Positions 18,487 to 26,710 of a DNA stretch of 64,000 bases are shown one piece after another. The notes under the pieces are model-generated. The model had not been told where the DNA came from, did not search any database, and saw only the letters and a list, made by a program, of their open reading frames with translations. The DNA comes from an uncultured Aquimarina sp. (lineage in GTDB: Bacteria; Bacteroidota; Bacteroidia; Flavobacteriales; Flavobacteriaceae), in assembly GCA_947498785.1 (NCBI GenBank), contig CANMLS010000001.1, positions 62,001 through 126,000 of the forward strand, given 5' to 3'. The position numbers were made by a program, and so were the translations under genes. Position 1 is the first letter of the stretch; every line of letters starts with the position of its first letter.

Positions 18487-19061
18487 ATTGTTTATTATTT
18501 ATTATGTGTGAATAACTTCTTGTTTAGTCTGAGGTTACTGATAATTTATGATCAATATTGTCACCAACAGATCTATTCTAATTCACTATTTTATAGGAAG
18601 AAAATTTTTAAAAATTGTCTTTATTTGAAGAGCAATAGTGTGTGTAGGAACCATAAATTGTTTATAATTAAAGAGCTATAAACACACAAGAAGCTAAATT
18701 CTATTTGGTAAAATAAATTATTAAGAAAGAATAGATGTTATTGGGGTCGGTTCAAAAAAATCCTTACATCAAAATGTACGGATGTTATTATTGCTTTCTG
18801 TAAATAATAAGTGGATTATATTAGGTTTCATGGTTTAGAGTAGTAGAGTTTTATTCGAAAAAAATCTGTTATTCGTCTTAAAAAAACAAGATTGAATTGG
18901 AATTGGATTAATTATTATTTGTGATTTTTAAAATAAGGTGGTCATATATTATATTTTTTAGGAGTCACATCCAGGTATCATTTAAGATACCCAGATGTGT
19001 CTGCCTTTTTTACTTTATTGATTTATCCATTTTTTTTGGATTTGTCAGTTAAGGTTTTGAT
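18487..19061. other. Intergenic region with an orphan hairpin
   Basis: About 575 AT-rich bases with no coding frame. The only structure seen is the hairpin at 18966-18999, followed on the plus strand by a T-tract. Confidence 0.5.
18966..19010 (+). terminator. Hairpin with T-tract, orientation puzzling
   Basis: Arms at 18966-18979 and 18986-18999 (14 bases each, 12 pair; outer CACATC/GATGTG and inner GGTATC/GATACC) with a 6-base loop, followed on the plus strand by CTGCCTTTTTT. That is a rightward terminator, yet no rightward gene precedes it. It may serve the leftward PKD lipoprotein gene whose stop is 62 bases away, but the minus-strand side lacks a U-tract. Confidence 0.5.
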
Positions 19062-20543
19062 CTAACTTCCTGGGGCATCAGGAAGTATTTGACTATCATC
19101 AACATACTGAGGTCCATCCCAAGTAGCAGGTATACCACCGATACCATTACTTACTAATACTTTGTATTCGCCAATACTAGTAGTATTTCCTCTTTCTGTA
19201 AGTCGACGTCCACCTAAAATAACTTGAACATTAAAGTCAGAAAGAAAATTGTTGTTTTCTACAATAGCATCCTGAACACCCTGTCCTTTAATATTATTTT
19301 CTGGCTTTACTGTTATAGACCATCCATTGGGTTGAGCTGCTCCATTTCCTAAGACATTGTCAGCAACTACAATCCATCTACTAGCGCCTCCTAAGCTGTT
19401 TTTTACTAATGGTTCATCCTCTTTTTCAAATAATCCTTCACTATGTATTTTGATATTATGCTTTGTTCGCGCAGCATTATAAAGTAAATTGTGAGCGATA
19501 ACCGCTCTAACAATATATGCAGTTCTTATATTATGTTCTCTTGGATTTAACATTTCTGACCCAAGTATATTAAACCCTTTAGATAATATCCATGCATTAA
19601 CACTTGTTGATTCATACATGAAAATATTTTCTGGCCAGATTAAATTATCCATTTGTTCTTGAGTTGCTTTATCACTAACCCATCCTTTAACAGAACTACC
19701 AACGCTTATACCTATATTGGTTCCTCTTATGATATAGATGTCTTCTGATGAGTTAGGGATAGTTACTCTTCCGTTTTCAGCATTCAAGTCAGAAAAAACC
19801 ACTCTTTTCGACCAGTTTGTAGCAGGAGCACTCCCACGATCAACATCAATTTGTTTAACTATCGGATCGCTACCAGAACCGTTTTTACCAATCTGTATAT
19901 CCTGAGTTCTAAATATTCTAAGATCTCCAAAAGAAGTAAAGTCTTGCCCCGACATTAATAAGTAACGCTTACCTGATTCCCATGCAGGCCATTCGCTTTG
20001 GTTTGTTAGAAGTTCGGCTCCAGCTGGAGCTCCAGCAGTGTTGTTGTTTGTACTAATCACTACAGTTTTGGTACCTTCATAGACAGTATTTGGATCTGTA
20101 ACAGTAATCTGCACTGATTCATCACTATAATTACCGTCAGCATCCTGAGCTCTTACTTGAACCAGATATGTTCCAGGTGATTCAAATACATGAGCAGCAA
20201 TTGGACCTCCTACTTGTGAATTTTTTGGTTTGTTATTATGCTTCCATGTACCGCTGGCTGCGTCACCAAAAGTAAAGTGATAACCTAATTCACGAAATGT
20301 ATCCAATTCTGAATCATCATGGGTTGTACCAATTGCGTCAAACTGTACTGCTAATGGAGCTGGACCACTAAGCCTAGAAGCTTTTAAATCTATATCAATA
20401 ACTCCGTTTTCTGATGTTGGTGGTGGAGTTTCTTCTCCAGGTGGTTTCTCTTCACCTGTAGGGTTTTCTTCATCTGGTAATTCATCAGTACAACTGAAAA
20501 ATATAAGAGGTAATAAAAAAATTGCTTTTAATATGGTTTTCAT
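19062..20543 (-). CDS. PKD-domain lipoprotein, probable surface beta-helix protein
   Basis: 493 residues. Lipoprotein signal with Cys18 (PLIFFSCTDELPDEE), then an acidic Pro/Glu/Gly-rich linker (to about residue 45) typical of surface-exposed lipoproteins. A PKD domain spans about 50-150 (APLAVQFDAIGTTHDD; FTFGDAASGTW; PGTYLVQVRAQDADGN). Residues 155-493 look like a parallel beta-helix region with short repeated turns (GTNIGISVGSSVKGW; HNIRTAYIVRAVIAHNLLY; IVENNNFLSDFNV), as in polysaccharide lyases and carbohydrate-binding surface proteins, but I cannot point to a catalytic set. It may work with the susCD operon 2 kb downstream on the same strand, although it is a separate transcript. No type IX C-terminal domain seen. 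Confidence 0.75.
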   Translation of the reverse strand: MKTILKAIFLLPLIFFSCTDELPDEENPTGEEKPPGEETPPPTSENGVIDIDLKASRLSGPAPLAVQFDAIGTTHDDSELDTFRELGYHFTFGDAASGTWKHNNKPKNSQVGGPIAAHVFESPGTYLVQVRAQDADGNYSDESVQITVTDPNTVYEGTKTVVISTNNNTAGAPAGAELLTNQSEWPAWESGKRYLLMSGQDFTSFGDLRIFRTQDIQIGKNGSGSDPIVKQIDVDRGSAPATNWSKRVVFSDLNAENGRVTIPNSSEDIYIIRGTNIGISVGSSVKGWVSDKATQEQMDNLIWPENIFMYESTSVNAWILSKGFNILGSEMLNPREHNIRTAYIVRAVIAHNLLYNAARTKHNIKIHSEGLFEKEDEPLVKNSLGGASRWIVVADNVLGNGAAQPNGWSITVKPENNIKGQGVQDAIVENNNFLSDFNVQVILGGRRLTERGNTTSIGEYKVLVSNGIGGIPATWDGPQYVDDSQILPDAPGS

Positions 20544-21109
20544 AAATGTGATTTTAAATCTTGTAAAAATTAATACTCATTATTTTTTAATAAATAATGA
20601 ATTGAAAAATAAGGTTCTAGTTTATTTAAATGATTTCATCTATAGGTTTTTACTTATATTTCCTGATTTAACTTATAATAAACTATTATGTTATATTACA
20701 TCATCATTAATACTAATCTGAAAACAAAACGTGTTGATCAGTTTGGCAAATGAACTGTAGCCTTTTTGTTTTATAAAAATTATAAAACATCAAAACTTAA
20801 CTAAGTTTTTTAAAATTTAAATAGGTACATCTCTTTTTTAGACAATTTTATTAAGATTTGTCAATATAATAGGAGTGTTAAGTAAGTAGATGTGTTAAAC
20901 TAATTTTATATTCATGTATTGAAGTGATTTGGGGTTTAAGTCAATGACAATAATGTTTCTATAGGTTAATGTAATCAAAAAAATAGAGTAATTATATTAT
21001 TAAGAATTTAATTCTCTAAGATATTCTTAAGTTTTAAAATTACAATCTAGAACTAAAATTTTTCAATGGTAAAATTAAATAATAAAGGGAATATATAAGT
21101 CACCATAAG

Positions 21110-21142
21110 TAGGTATTTGTTAATACTTATAAATAGGTATTT
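21110..21142 (+). promoter_or_regulatory. Paired TAGGTATTT direct repeats
   Basis: TAGGTATTT occurs at 21110-21118 and 21134-21142, each within a longer similar context (AAGTAGGTATTTG / AAATAGGTATTTT), 24 bases apart start to start. They lie 48 bases before a small peptide ORF. Direct repeats at this spacing suggest a dimeric regulator site; unproven. Confidence 0.35.
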
Positions 21143-21190
21143 TTATTTTAAAAAAATACAATTAACTGATTTTTAGATATTTACACTATA

Positions 21191-21271
21191 ATGCTTAAAA
21201 TGAAGAAGATAGTAGCCAAACATCGCATGACATTAAAAAAAGTTAATGTTTCTAAAAGAACTATTATTTAA
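21191..21271 (+). CDS. Possible small peptide, lanthipeptide-leader-like
   Basis: 26 codons plus stop: MLKMKKIVAKHRMTLKKVNV, then SKRTII. The lysine-rich N-terminus and the L-K-K-x-x-V-S-K-R-T-I pattern resemble the leader part of the short natural-product precursors (class I lanthipeptide type, pattern L-x-L-N-K-K-T-I-S) that are frequent in Bacteroidota. There is no GG motif, no Cys-rich core and no modification enzyme nearby, so if it belongs to that group it is truncated. It converges with the MocR gene. Could equally be a chance ORF. Confidence 0.25.
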   Translation: MLKMKKIVAKHRMTLKKVNVSKRTII

Positions 21272-21280
21272 AAATGGATA

Positions 21281-22777
21281 TTAATTAGAACGATTGTCTA
21301 ATTTTTTCATAGTTTTTTCTAACCTCTCAATAACTTTTTCGATTTCATCTTTATTTAAAGAAGCAAAACCCATTCGAATACCATTATGATTAGAATTATT
21401 ATTGTCATAATTTCTCCAATTAGGATTGAGCTCTAGGTGAAACTTTTTAGCTTCTCTATAAACATCATCCCAATGATAAAATTTGTTAAGTTTTGTCCAT
21501 ACTGCCATACCACCATTGGGGATTTCAAAATCAAAATAACGATTTAGTCTTTTTTTAAACATAGAACAAAACAAGTCACGTCTCGTTTTATATATCTTGA
21601 ATACTTTGCTAGAATGGCGTTGTACATCTCCAGAAATAATCATTTGGGCTATGGTTTGTTCGAGTAACTGATCACCTTGACGATCTATAATACGCCTAAA
21701 ATTAGCAGCTTCATCAATAAAATCTTTTGAAGCTATCAAATATCCAATTCTCATAGCTGGGGCAATAATCTTAGTAAACCCTCCAATGTAAATTACATTA
21801 CCTTTATTATCACTACTAGCCAAAGGTAAAATAGGAGCATTGCTGTAATGAAAATCATAATCATAATCATCTTCTATAATGGCAAAATTATAGCGTTGAG
21901 CTAATTGTAGTAAATGCATACGTCTTTTGGCAGAAAGGGTTACAGTTGTTGGGTGGTGATGGTGAGAAGTAACATAGACAGCTTTTACTTTTTTAGATGT
22001 ACAGAGTTTTTCAATACGATTAGTATCCAAACCATTTTTATCTACAGGAACTCTTTCTATAATAGCTCCTGATTCTATAAATGTATTATCTGCTGTTATG
22101 TAATTCGTATCACCAACTATAATTCTTGTTTTATTAGAAAGTAGTAGTCGACCTGCAAGATAAATTCCCATCTGACTACCTCGGGTAATTAATATATTTT
22201 CAACTTTGATATCTAACCCACGAGTTTGATTTAGATAATACATTAAAGCTTTTCTTAATTCGATGTTTCCATAGATAGATCCATAAGTCAATAAATCCTT
22301 ATTATACGTTTTTTTGGTAATGTTTCGGTATATTTTTGCTATTTCGTCTATCGGAGCTAATCTATGATCAGGGCTTCCATCGTCTATTTTTAAGGTTTGC
22401 TCTGTATTTGAAATACTTAATTTTCGTGCCAAATGAGTACGCTTTAAAAAAGTAAATCCGCTTTTGTCTTTTGTTTTTATCTCAGTAAAAGATCGATCAA
22501 AGCCTAACGGATTAACAATAGGCAATATACTGCTGACAAATGTTCCTCTTGCAGGAATGGTTTCTATCCATCCCTGAGAAATAAGTTCTTCATAAGAAGC
22601 TATAACGGTTTTGCGATGTATTGATAGGTCTTCAGCTAATTTTCGTGACCCTGGTAACTTAGTAGATGGAGGTAATTTTCCTGATTTTATAAAACCAATA
22701 ATTTGATCACATAATTGTAGATATAGATTTCGATTGATATTGCGATCTAGAATTATATTATTTTTAAATGGAAACAT
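21281..22777 (-). CDS. MocR/PdxR-type transcriptional regulator (GntR HTH plus aminotransferase domain)
   Basis: 498 residues. An N-terminal winged-helix GntR domain at about 10-80 (LCDQIIGFIKSGKLPPSTKL; SRKLAEDLSIHRKTVIASYE) is followed by a class I/II aminotransferase-like domain at about 120-490. The PLP-lysine motif is present (GGFTKIIAPAMRIGYL), as are EDDYDYDFHY and TSHHHHPT, so PLP binding is likely. MocR proteins sense pyridoxal phosphate or an amine and usually control a divergently transcribed gene. Here the neighbour in that position is a PPOX-fold FMN-binding protein, with an imperfect inverted repeat in the 84-base gap (22781-22823). The longest frame begins at a GTG (22780), directly before an ATG; the ATG at 22775-22777 is preferred. 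Confidence 0.9.
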   Translation of the reverse strand: MFPFKNNIILDRNINRNLYLQLCDQIIGFIKSGKLPPSTKLPGSRKLAEDLSIHRKTVIASYEELISQGWIETIPARGTFVSSILPIVNPLGFDRSFTEIKTKDKSGFTFLKRTHLARKLSISNTEQTLKIDDGSPDHRLAPIDEIAKIYRNITKKTYNKDLLTYGSIYGNIELRKALMYYLNQTRGLDIKVENILITRGSQMGIYLAGRLLLSNKTRIIVGDTNYITADNTFIESGAIIERVPVDKNGLDTNRIEKLCTSKKVKAVYVTSHHHHPTTVTLSAKRRMHLLQLAQRYNFAIIEDDYDYDFHYSNAPILPLASSDNKGNVIYIGGFTKIIAPAMRIGYLIASKDFIDEAANFRRIIDRQGDQLLEQTIAQMIISGDVQRHSSKVFKIYKTRRDLFCSMFKKRLNRYFDFEIPNGGMAVWTKLNKFYHWDDVYREAKKFHLELNPNWRNYDNNNSNHNGIRMGFASLNKDEIEKVIERLEKTMKKLDNRSN

Positions 22778-22780
22778 CAC

Positions 22781-22823
22781 TGGACTATTAAATATTTATA
22801 AACTGGGTTGTTTTAACGGTCCA
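22781..22823. promoter_or_regulatory. Candidate MocR operator
   Basis: Inverted repeat TGGACTATTAAA (22781-22792) and TTTAACGGTCCA (22812-22823), 10 of 12 positions pairing, arms 19 bases apart. The right arm sits directly between the TTG (22808-22810) and TATCTTTG (22833-22840) elements of the promoter of the divergent gene, and the left arm abuts the regulator start. This is a natural position for repression or activation by the neighbouring MocR protein. Confidence 0.5.
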
Positions 22824-22840
22824 TAAAGCTATTATCTTTG
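22808..22840 (+). promoter_or_regulatory. Promoter of the PPOX-family gene
   Basis: TTG at 22808-22810, a 22-base spacer and TATCTTTG at 22833-22840, matching the Bacteroidota consensus. The start codon is at 22862, so the leader is only about 15 bases. Confidence 0.55.
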
Positions 22841-22861
22841 AATGTAAAATAAAAATATATT

Positions 22862-23521
22862 ATGGCAAATTATCCAATATCAGAACTTAATAAAGTAGTT
22901 CGAGGTCCTAAAAGAGCGATATATGATGTTGATACAATACATCAAATTTTAGATGACACATTTTTATGTCATGTTGGTTATGTGTTTAAAGGTCAGGCTA
23001 TAGTAATTCCTACTGCCTACGGAAGAAAGGAGGATAAAATTTATATTCATGGATCTCTAAAGAATCGAATGATGCTCAATTTATTAGAGGCTGGTGAAGC
23101 AAGTCTTTCAGTAACGCATCTGGATGGTTTGGTATTAGCGAGGTCTGCTTTTCATCATTCTGCTAATTATAGATCAGTAAATATATATGGGGATATACGT
23201 AAAGTGGAAAATCCAAAAGAAAAAATGGATGCGCTTGCATGTATTTTAAATCATATGATCCCTGGTCATTGGGATAATGTAAGGCAGCCTAATAAAAAAG
23301 AGTTTAATGCTACTTTGGTTTTAGAAATAAGTATTAAAACAGCTTCGGCAAAAGTTAGGGCAGAAGGAGCGGTTGATGATGCAGAGGATTATAAATTACC
23401 AATATGGGCAGGAGTAGTTCCTTTAAGACAAATCGCTAATAATGCGATTTCTGATGATAACCTACAGGAAGGAGTTAAAGAACCAAAAGAGGTGCTTGAC
23501 TATATAAAACAAAATAGATAA
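22862..23521 (+). CDS. Pyridoxamine 5'-phosphate oxidase family (PPOX/NimA-like) FMN-binding protein
   Basis: 219 residues, no signal peptide. Split-barrel FMN-binding fold of the Nim/PPOX group: RGPKRAIYDVDTIHQILDDT (residues 14-33), CHVGYVFKGQAIVIPTAYGR (about 35-54), IYIHGSLKNRMM (about 60-71), then HSANYRSVNIYGDIRKVENP. The HGSLKNRM segment contacts flavin phosphate in relatives. The name should not be taken to mean vitamin B6 synthesis; many members are flavin reductases or heme/nitroimidazole-related. Still, pairing with a PLP-sensing MocR regulator makes a role in B6 or amine metabolism plausible. Followed 12 bases later by the DUF1272 gene, so these form an operon. Confidence 0.85.
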   Translation: MANYPISELNKVVRGPKRAIYDVDTIHQILDDTFLCHVGYVFKGQAIVIPTAYGRKEDKIYIHGSLKNRMMLNLLEAGEASLSVTHLDGLVLARSAFHHSANYRSVNIYGDIRKVENPKEKMDALACILNHMIPGHWDNVRQPNKKEFNATLVLEISIKTASAKVRAEGAVDDAEDYKLPIWAGVVPLRQIANNAISDDNLQEGVKEPKEVLDYIKQNR

Positions 23522-23533
23522 AACAAGAATAAT

Positions 23534-23839
23534 ATGCTTGAAATAAGACCCACTTGTGAAAATTGTAATAAGAATCTGCCTAATCATAGTACAGATGCAA
23601 TGATTTGTTCTTTTGAGTGTACTTTCTGTAAAGATTGTGTAGAAAATATTTTATTTAATGTATGTCCAAATTGTGGAGGTGGTTTTGAAAAAAGACCCAC
23701 ACGCCCTGTTAATTGCTTAACAGGGAATTGTGTAGAAAAGTATCCTGTTGGAAAAAGGGTCGTTTACAAACCTATAAATAAAGAATCTTTTAATAAGATT
23801 TTGAAAATATTTATAGATGTTGAACCAGTTAAAAGATAA
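23534..23839 (+). CDS. DUF1272 domain protein, Cys-rich
   Basis: 101 residues. The first 60 residues match the DUF1272 pattern: LEIRPTCENCNKNLPNHSTD, then CSFECTFCKDCVENIL and VCPNCGGGFEKRPTRP. At least eight Cys residues in CxxC-type pairs suggest binding of one or two zinc ions. The C-terminal extension (about 65-101) is basic and without motif. DUF1272 genes are often found next to PPOX-family and GNAT genes in Bacteroidota and Proteobacteria, as here. Function unknown. The stop lies five bases before the preferred start of the GNAT gene. Confidence 0.85.
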   Translation: MLEIRPTCENCNKNLPNHSTDAMICSFECTFCKDCVENILFNVCPNCGGGFEKRPTRPVNCLTGNCVEKYPVGKRVVYKPINKESFNKILKIFIDVEPVKR

Positions 23840-23843
23840 AGTT

Positions 23844-24383
23844 ATGATTGATATAAGGAGAGCTAATACTAAAGACGCAAAAAGTATTTCCTATTTAGGA
23901 GCAAAGACATTTGATCAATCTTATAGGGAGTTTTTTGATAGTCGAAATACCATAATGAAGTATCTGAATACAGCATTTTCATTGGATAAAATAGAAAAAA
24001 GTTTGGCTAATCCAGATAATTTATATTGGCTGGTTGAAGATAGAGAAAGCTTAACACATATTGGTTATGGTAAATTGAAATTGAATTCTCCATCAGAATT
24101 TATACAGGATCAAAATGTATGTAAACTTCAGAGAATATATCTTTTACAGGGATATGAAGGTCAGGGTATTGGAAGTAAGTTACATCAAGAAATAATAGAA
24201 GCAGCGATTGATAGGTCATGTAATTATCTGTGGTTATCAAACTTAAAGAAAAAAGAACAAGCGGTTTACTTTTATAAAGCTAAAGGATATCAAATTGCAG
24301 GAGAACATGATTTTACAATTGGAAATGAAACTTTTCAATTTTGGGCGATGAAAACCAAATTATCATCTCCAATAGTTTTTTAA
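23844..24383 (+). CDS. GNAT family N-acetyltransferase
   Basis: 179 residues from the preferred start. Begins MIDIRRANTKDAKSISYLGA, a standard GNAT opening; acetyl-CoA-binding motif A reads LQRIYLLQGYEGQGIGSKLH (about residues 93-112; the Q-G-x-G-I-G loop holds the CoA pyrophosphate), and motif B has LWLSNLKKKEQAVYFYKAKG with the catalytic-type Tyr. Substrate unknown; could acetylate an amine, antibiotic or protein. The longest frame starts at 23817 inside the DUF1272 gene; the ATG at 23844 lies just past that gene's stop and gives the usual GNAT N-terminus, so it is preferred. Third gene of the PPOX operon. Confidence 0.85.
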   Translation: MIDIRRANTKDAKSISYLGAKTFDQSYREFFDSRNTIMKYLNTAFSLDKIEKSLANPDNLYWLVEDRESLTHIGYGKLKLNSPSEFIQDQNVCKLQRIYLLQGYEGQGIGSKLHQEIIEAAIDRSCNYLWLSNLKKKEQAVYFYKAKGYQIAGEHDFTIGNETFQFWAMKTKLSSPIVF

Positions 24384-24447
24384 TTGTTTTTATAAAAGTA
24401 TGTAATTGATTTTCTTTAAAAATGATTAGAGTAGTAGAGGTTGTTGT

Positions 24448-24822
24448 TTAATCACTTTTGTTGAGTATATTGATTTTTGCAACCGAATCGCAATTTTCTA
24501 TTAACATGTATATGCTTTTTTTTCTGGTAGAACCTTCAATAAAGTATGTTCTACAGGAATCTAATTTTGTATTACTTTTGGAAAAATCAACACTTCCTTC
24601 TGTTAAAATGAGTGATACATCGGCAGTATCAACTTGGTAAGTTTTCATATTGTCTATTGCTTCTTTAGAAAAAGCTCTTTTTTTAATTCTAATATTTTTA
24701 AGAACTCTAGCAGATGGGCTATAATCGCAAGAAGCATTTTTTCCGCCTAAAAAGAAAAATAAAATTATAAGACCAATAGCAAATCCACCTAAGTAATAAA
24801 ATAATCGCTGTGCTAGTTTCAT
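24448..24822 (-). CDS. Small membrane-anchored protein, DUF4258-like
   Basis: 124 residues. One N-terminal membrane helix (about 8-25, YYLGGFAIGLIILFFFLGG), followed by CDYSPSARVLKNIRIKKRAF and a short alpha/beta domain to the end. The N-terminus, the C-x-Y-x-P-x-A-R-V-L motif just after the helix, and the location downstream of ald agree with DUF4258 proteins of Flavobacteriaceae as I remember them. Function unknown. Last gene of the leftward porX-tsaE-ald group, although a 101-base gap separates it from ald. Confidence 0.6.
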   Translation of the reverse strand: MKLAQRLFYYLGGFAIGLIILFFFLGGKNASCDYSPSARVLKNIRIKKRAFSKEAIDNMKTYQVDTADVSLILTEGSVDFSKSNTKLDSCRTYFIEGSTRKKSIYMLIENCDSVAKINILNKSD

Positions 24823-24923
24823 AAATAGAATACAATATTATGCTGCCAAAAATAAGTAAATTTTGGAGTTCTATGATACAAAAGCAAGACTAGTTTTTAA
24901 GTAGAAAAATTTAATAATGTATG

Positions 24924-26126
24924 TTATAAAATGAGCAAGTTGATATCACGATAAGAAAGATCAAACCAATCTGCTATAGGTTTGCTGGTTAAAATTCCAC
25001 GATAAAAATATAATCCATTTTTCAGTCCCCTATCAAAGCGTACTGTATTTTCTATTCCACCTTCATCTCCTATTTGTAATAGGTACGGAGTAAAAATATT
25101 GCTTATAGACAAAGATGATGTTCTGGCATAACGAGATGGGATATTAGGAACACAATAATGAACCACTCCATGTTTTTGAAAAGTAGGGTGATCATGAGAT
25201 GTGATTTCACTAGTTTCAAAACATCCTCCCATATCAATACTAACGTCAATTATCACAGAACCGGGCTTCATGCGTTCTACCATAGCCTCTGTAACTATTA
25301 TTGGAGCACGATTTTTTCCTCTTACAGCTCCAATTACCACATCGCAACGACGCAATGCTTTGAGTAAGTTTTTGGGTTGAATGGTTGAAGTAAATAAAGG
25401 TCTTCCGATGTTGGTTTGTATGCAACGTAGTTTAGTTATAGAATTATCAAAAACTTTTACATTAGCACCTAAACCAATTGCAGAACGAGCAGCAAATTCA
25501 CCAACAGTCCCAGCTCCTACAATAACGACTTCTACAGGAGGTACTCCGCTTATGTTGCCCATCATTAATCCAGAACCTTGTGATGAAACACTATTCATTA
25601 ATTCTGACGCAATTAAAACAGCTGCTGTTCCTGCTATTTCACTTAATGCTCGAACCGCTGGATAAGCTCCGTCTGCATCACGAATAAACTCAAAGCCTAA
25701 TGCGGTAATTCTTTTTTTTGCAAGCTCCTGAAAATATTCTTTTGATTGAGTTTTAAGCTGTAAAGCAGAAATTAGTACAGTTTGTGGGTTTATGTGTTCT
25801 AGTTCTTCTATAGATGGTGGTTCTACCTTAAGAATAATAGGACAGCCAAAGACCTTTTTTTTATCATTGGTTATTTCTGCTCCAGCTTCACTATAATCTC
25901 TATCAGAAAAACTGGCTCCAATCCCAGCATTAGTTTCTAATAAAACCCTGTGACCATGAGCTGTTAATGCTGCAACAGCATCGGGTGTTAGGCAAACACG
26001 TTTCTCTTGATAGTGAGTTTCTTTTGGGATACCTATAAATAGTTTTCCTTTTTTGCGTGCTACTTCGATCATTTCCTCCTGTGGTAGCAATTGCTCTTTT
26101 GTAAAAGGAGATTTAGATATACTCAT
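24924..26126 (-). CDS. ald: Alanine dehydrogenase
   Basis: 400 residues. Ald reversibly deaminates L-alanine to pyruvate and ammonia with NAD. The sequence shows the family opening GIPKETHYQEKRVCLTPDAV (about 33-52, with catalytic-type Lys and Arg), the NAD-binding Rossmann motif VVIVGAGTVGEFAARSAIGL (about 200-219) with the following acidic residue (KVFDNS), and CDVVIGAVRGKNRAPIIVTE and KPGSVIIDVSIDMGG. The length and a roughly 30-residue N-terminal extension are usual for Bacteroidota members. It could be confused with the transhydrogenase alpha subunit (PntA), but there is no membrane domain and no pntB neighbour. Upstream of it on the same strand are tsaE and porX. Confidence 0.92.
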   Translation of the reverse strand: MSISKSPFTKEQLLPQEEMIEVARKKGKLFIGIPKETHYQEKRVCLTPDAVAALTAHGHRVLLETNAGIGASFSDRDYSEAGAEITNDKKKVFGCPIILKVEPPSIEELEHINPQTVLISALQLKTQSKEYFQELAKKRITALGFEFIRDADGAYPAVRALSEIAGTAAVLIASELMNSVSSQGSGLMMGNISGVPPVEVVIVGAGTVGEFAARSAIGLGANVKVFDNSITKLRCIQTNIGRPLFTSTIQPKNLLKALRRCDVVIGAVRGKNRAPIIVTEAMVERMKPGSVIIDVSIDMGGCFETSEITSHDHPTFQKHGVVHYCVPNIPSRYARTSSLSISNIFTPYLLQIGDEGGIENTVRFDRGLKNGLYFYRGILTSKPIADWFDLSYRDINLLIL

Positions 26127-26218
26127 TTGTGTGAAATTCTTTAACTCAAATTACGAATAAAAAACTCAGGAAAACAAGTTTGAAGTGAGTATTTAAAATT
26201 TGACTTACAAAAACCTAT

Positions 26219-26623
26219 TTAATTGTAAGACAAACTCCTTTTTTGATTATCAAGTATATCGATCTTAATTTTTGATACATTTTCTGGAAGTAAATTAATT
26301 ACTTTATCAGGCCATTCTATAAAAATCCAAGCATCAGAATCTAAATATTCTTCAAATCCGATATGATAAGCTTCCTCTTCATTTTCTATTCTGTAAAAAT
26401 CAAAATGGTATACAAGTCCATTATTACTTTCATACTCGTTTACTAAGGAGTATGTAGGACTAGAAATAACATCTTGTACACCTAATTGTTTGCAAATCTC
26501 TTTTATTAATGTGGTTTTTCCAGTCCCCATAGAAGCTTCAAACAGTACAATTTTATGTTTGACATTTGAAATTAATTGCTCAGCTATATTGGGCAGATCC
26601 TCTAGAGTGTATACTAACATCAT
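26219..26623 (-). CDS. tsaE: tRNA threonylcarbamoyladenosine biosynthesis ATPase TsaE
   Basis: 134 residues. TsaE is the ATPase partner of TsaB/TsaD in making t6A37 of ANN-decoding tRNAs. Walker A is EASMGTGKTTLIKEICKQLG (about residues 29-48), then the signature SSPTYSLVNEY (about 54-64), YHFDFYRIENEEEA (about 71-84) with the catalytic Asp, and the Trp/Glu motif FIEWPDKV (about 101-108). All key parts are present. Two adjacent ATG codons are possible starts. It lies between porX and ald on the same strand; the porX-tsaE-ald order is common in Flavobacteriaceae as far as I recall. Confidence 0.93.
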   Translation of the reverse strand: MMLVYTLEDLPNIAEQLISNVKHKIVLFEASMGTGKTTLIKEICKQLGVQDVISSPTYSLVNEYESNNGLVYHFDFYRIENEEEAYHIGFEEYLDSDAWIFIEWPDKVINLLPENVSKIKIDILDNQKRSLSYN

Positions 26624-26710
26624 TATGATATTGATAAATTTAACTTTAGAAATAAATTAATGCAAATATACTTTAGTAACATCAAATTTGTTTACATTTT
26701 AAAATTGAAC

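Larger units (their letters stand above)
20544..21280. other. Intergenic region with direct repeats and one tiny ORF
   Basis: About 740 bases, very AT-rich. It holds the start region of the leftward PKD lipoprotein gene, a pair of TAGGTATTT direct repeats (21110-21142) and a 26-codon rightward ORF (21191-21271) described separately. Nothing else recognised. Confidence 0.5.
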
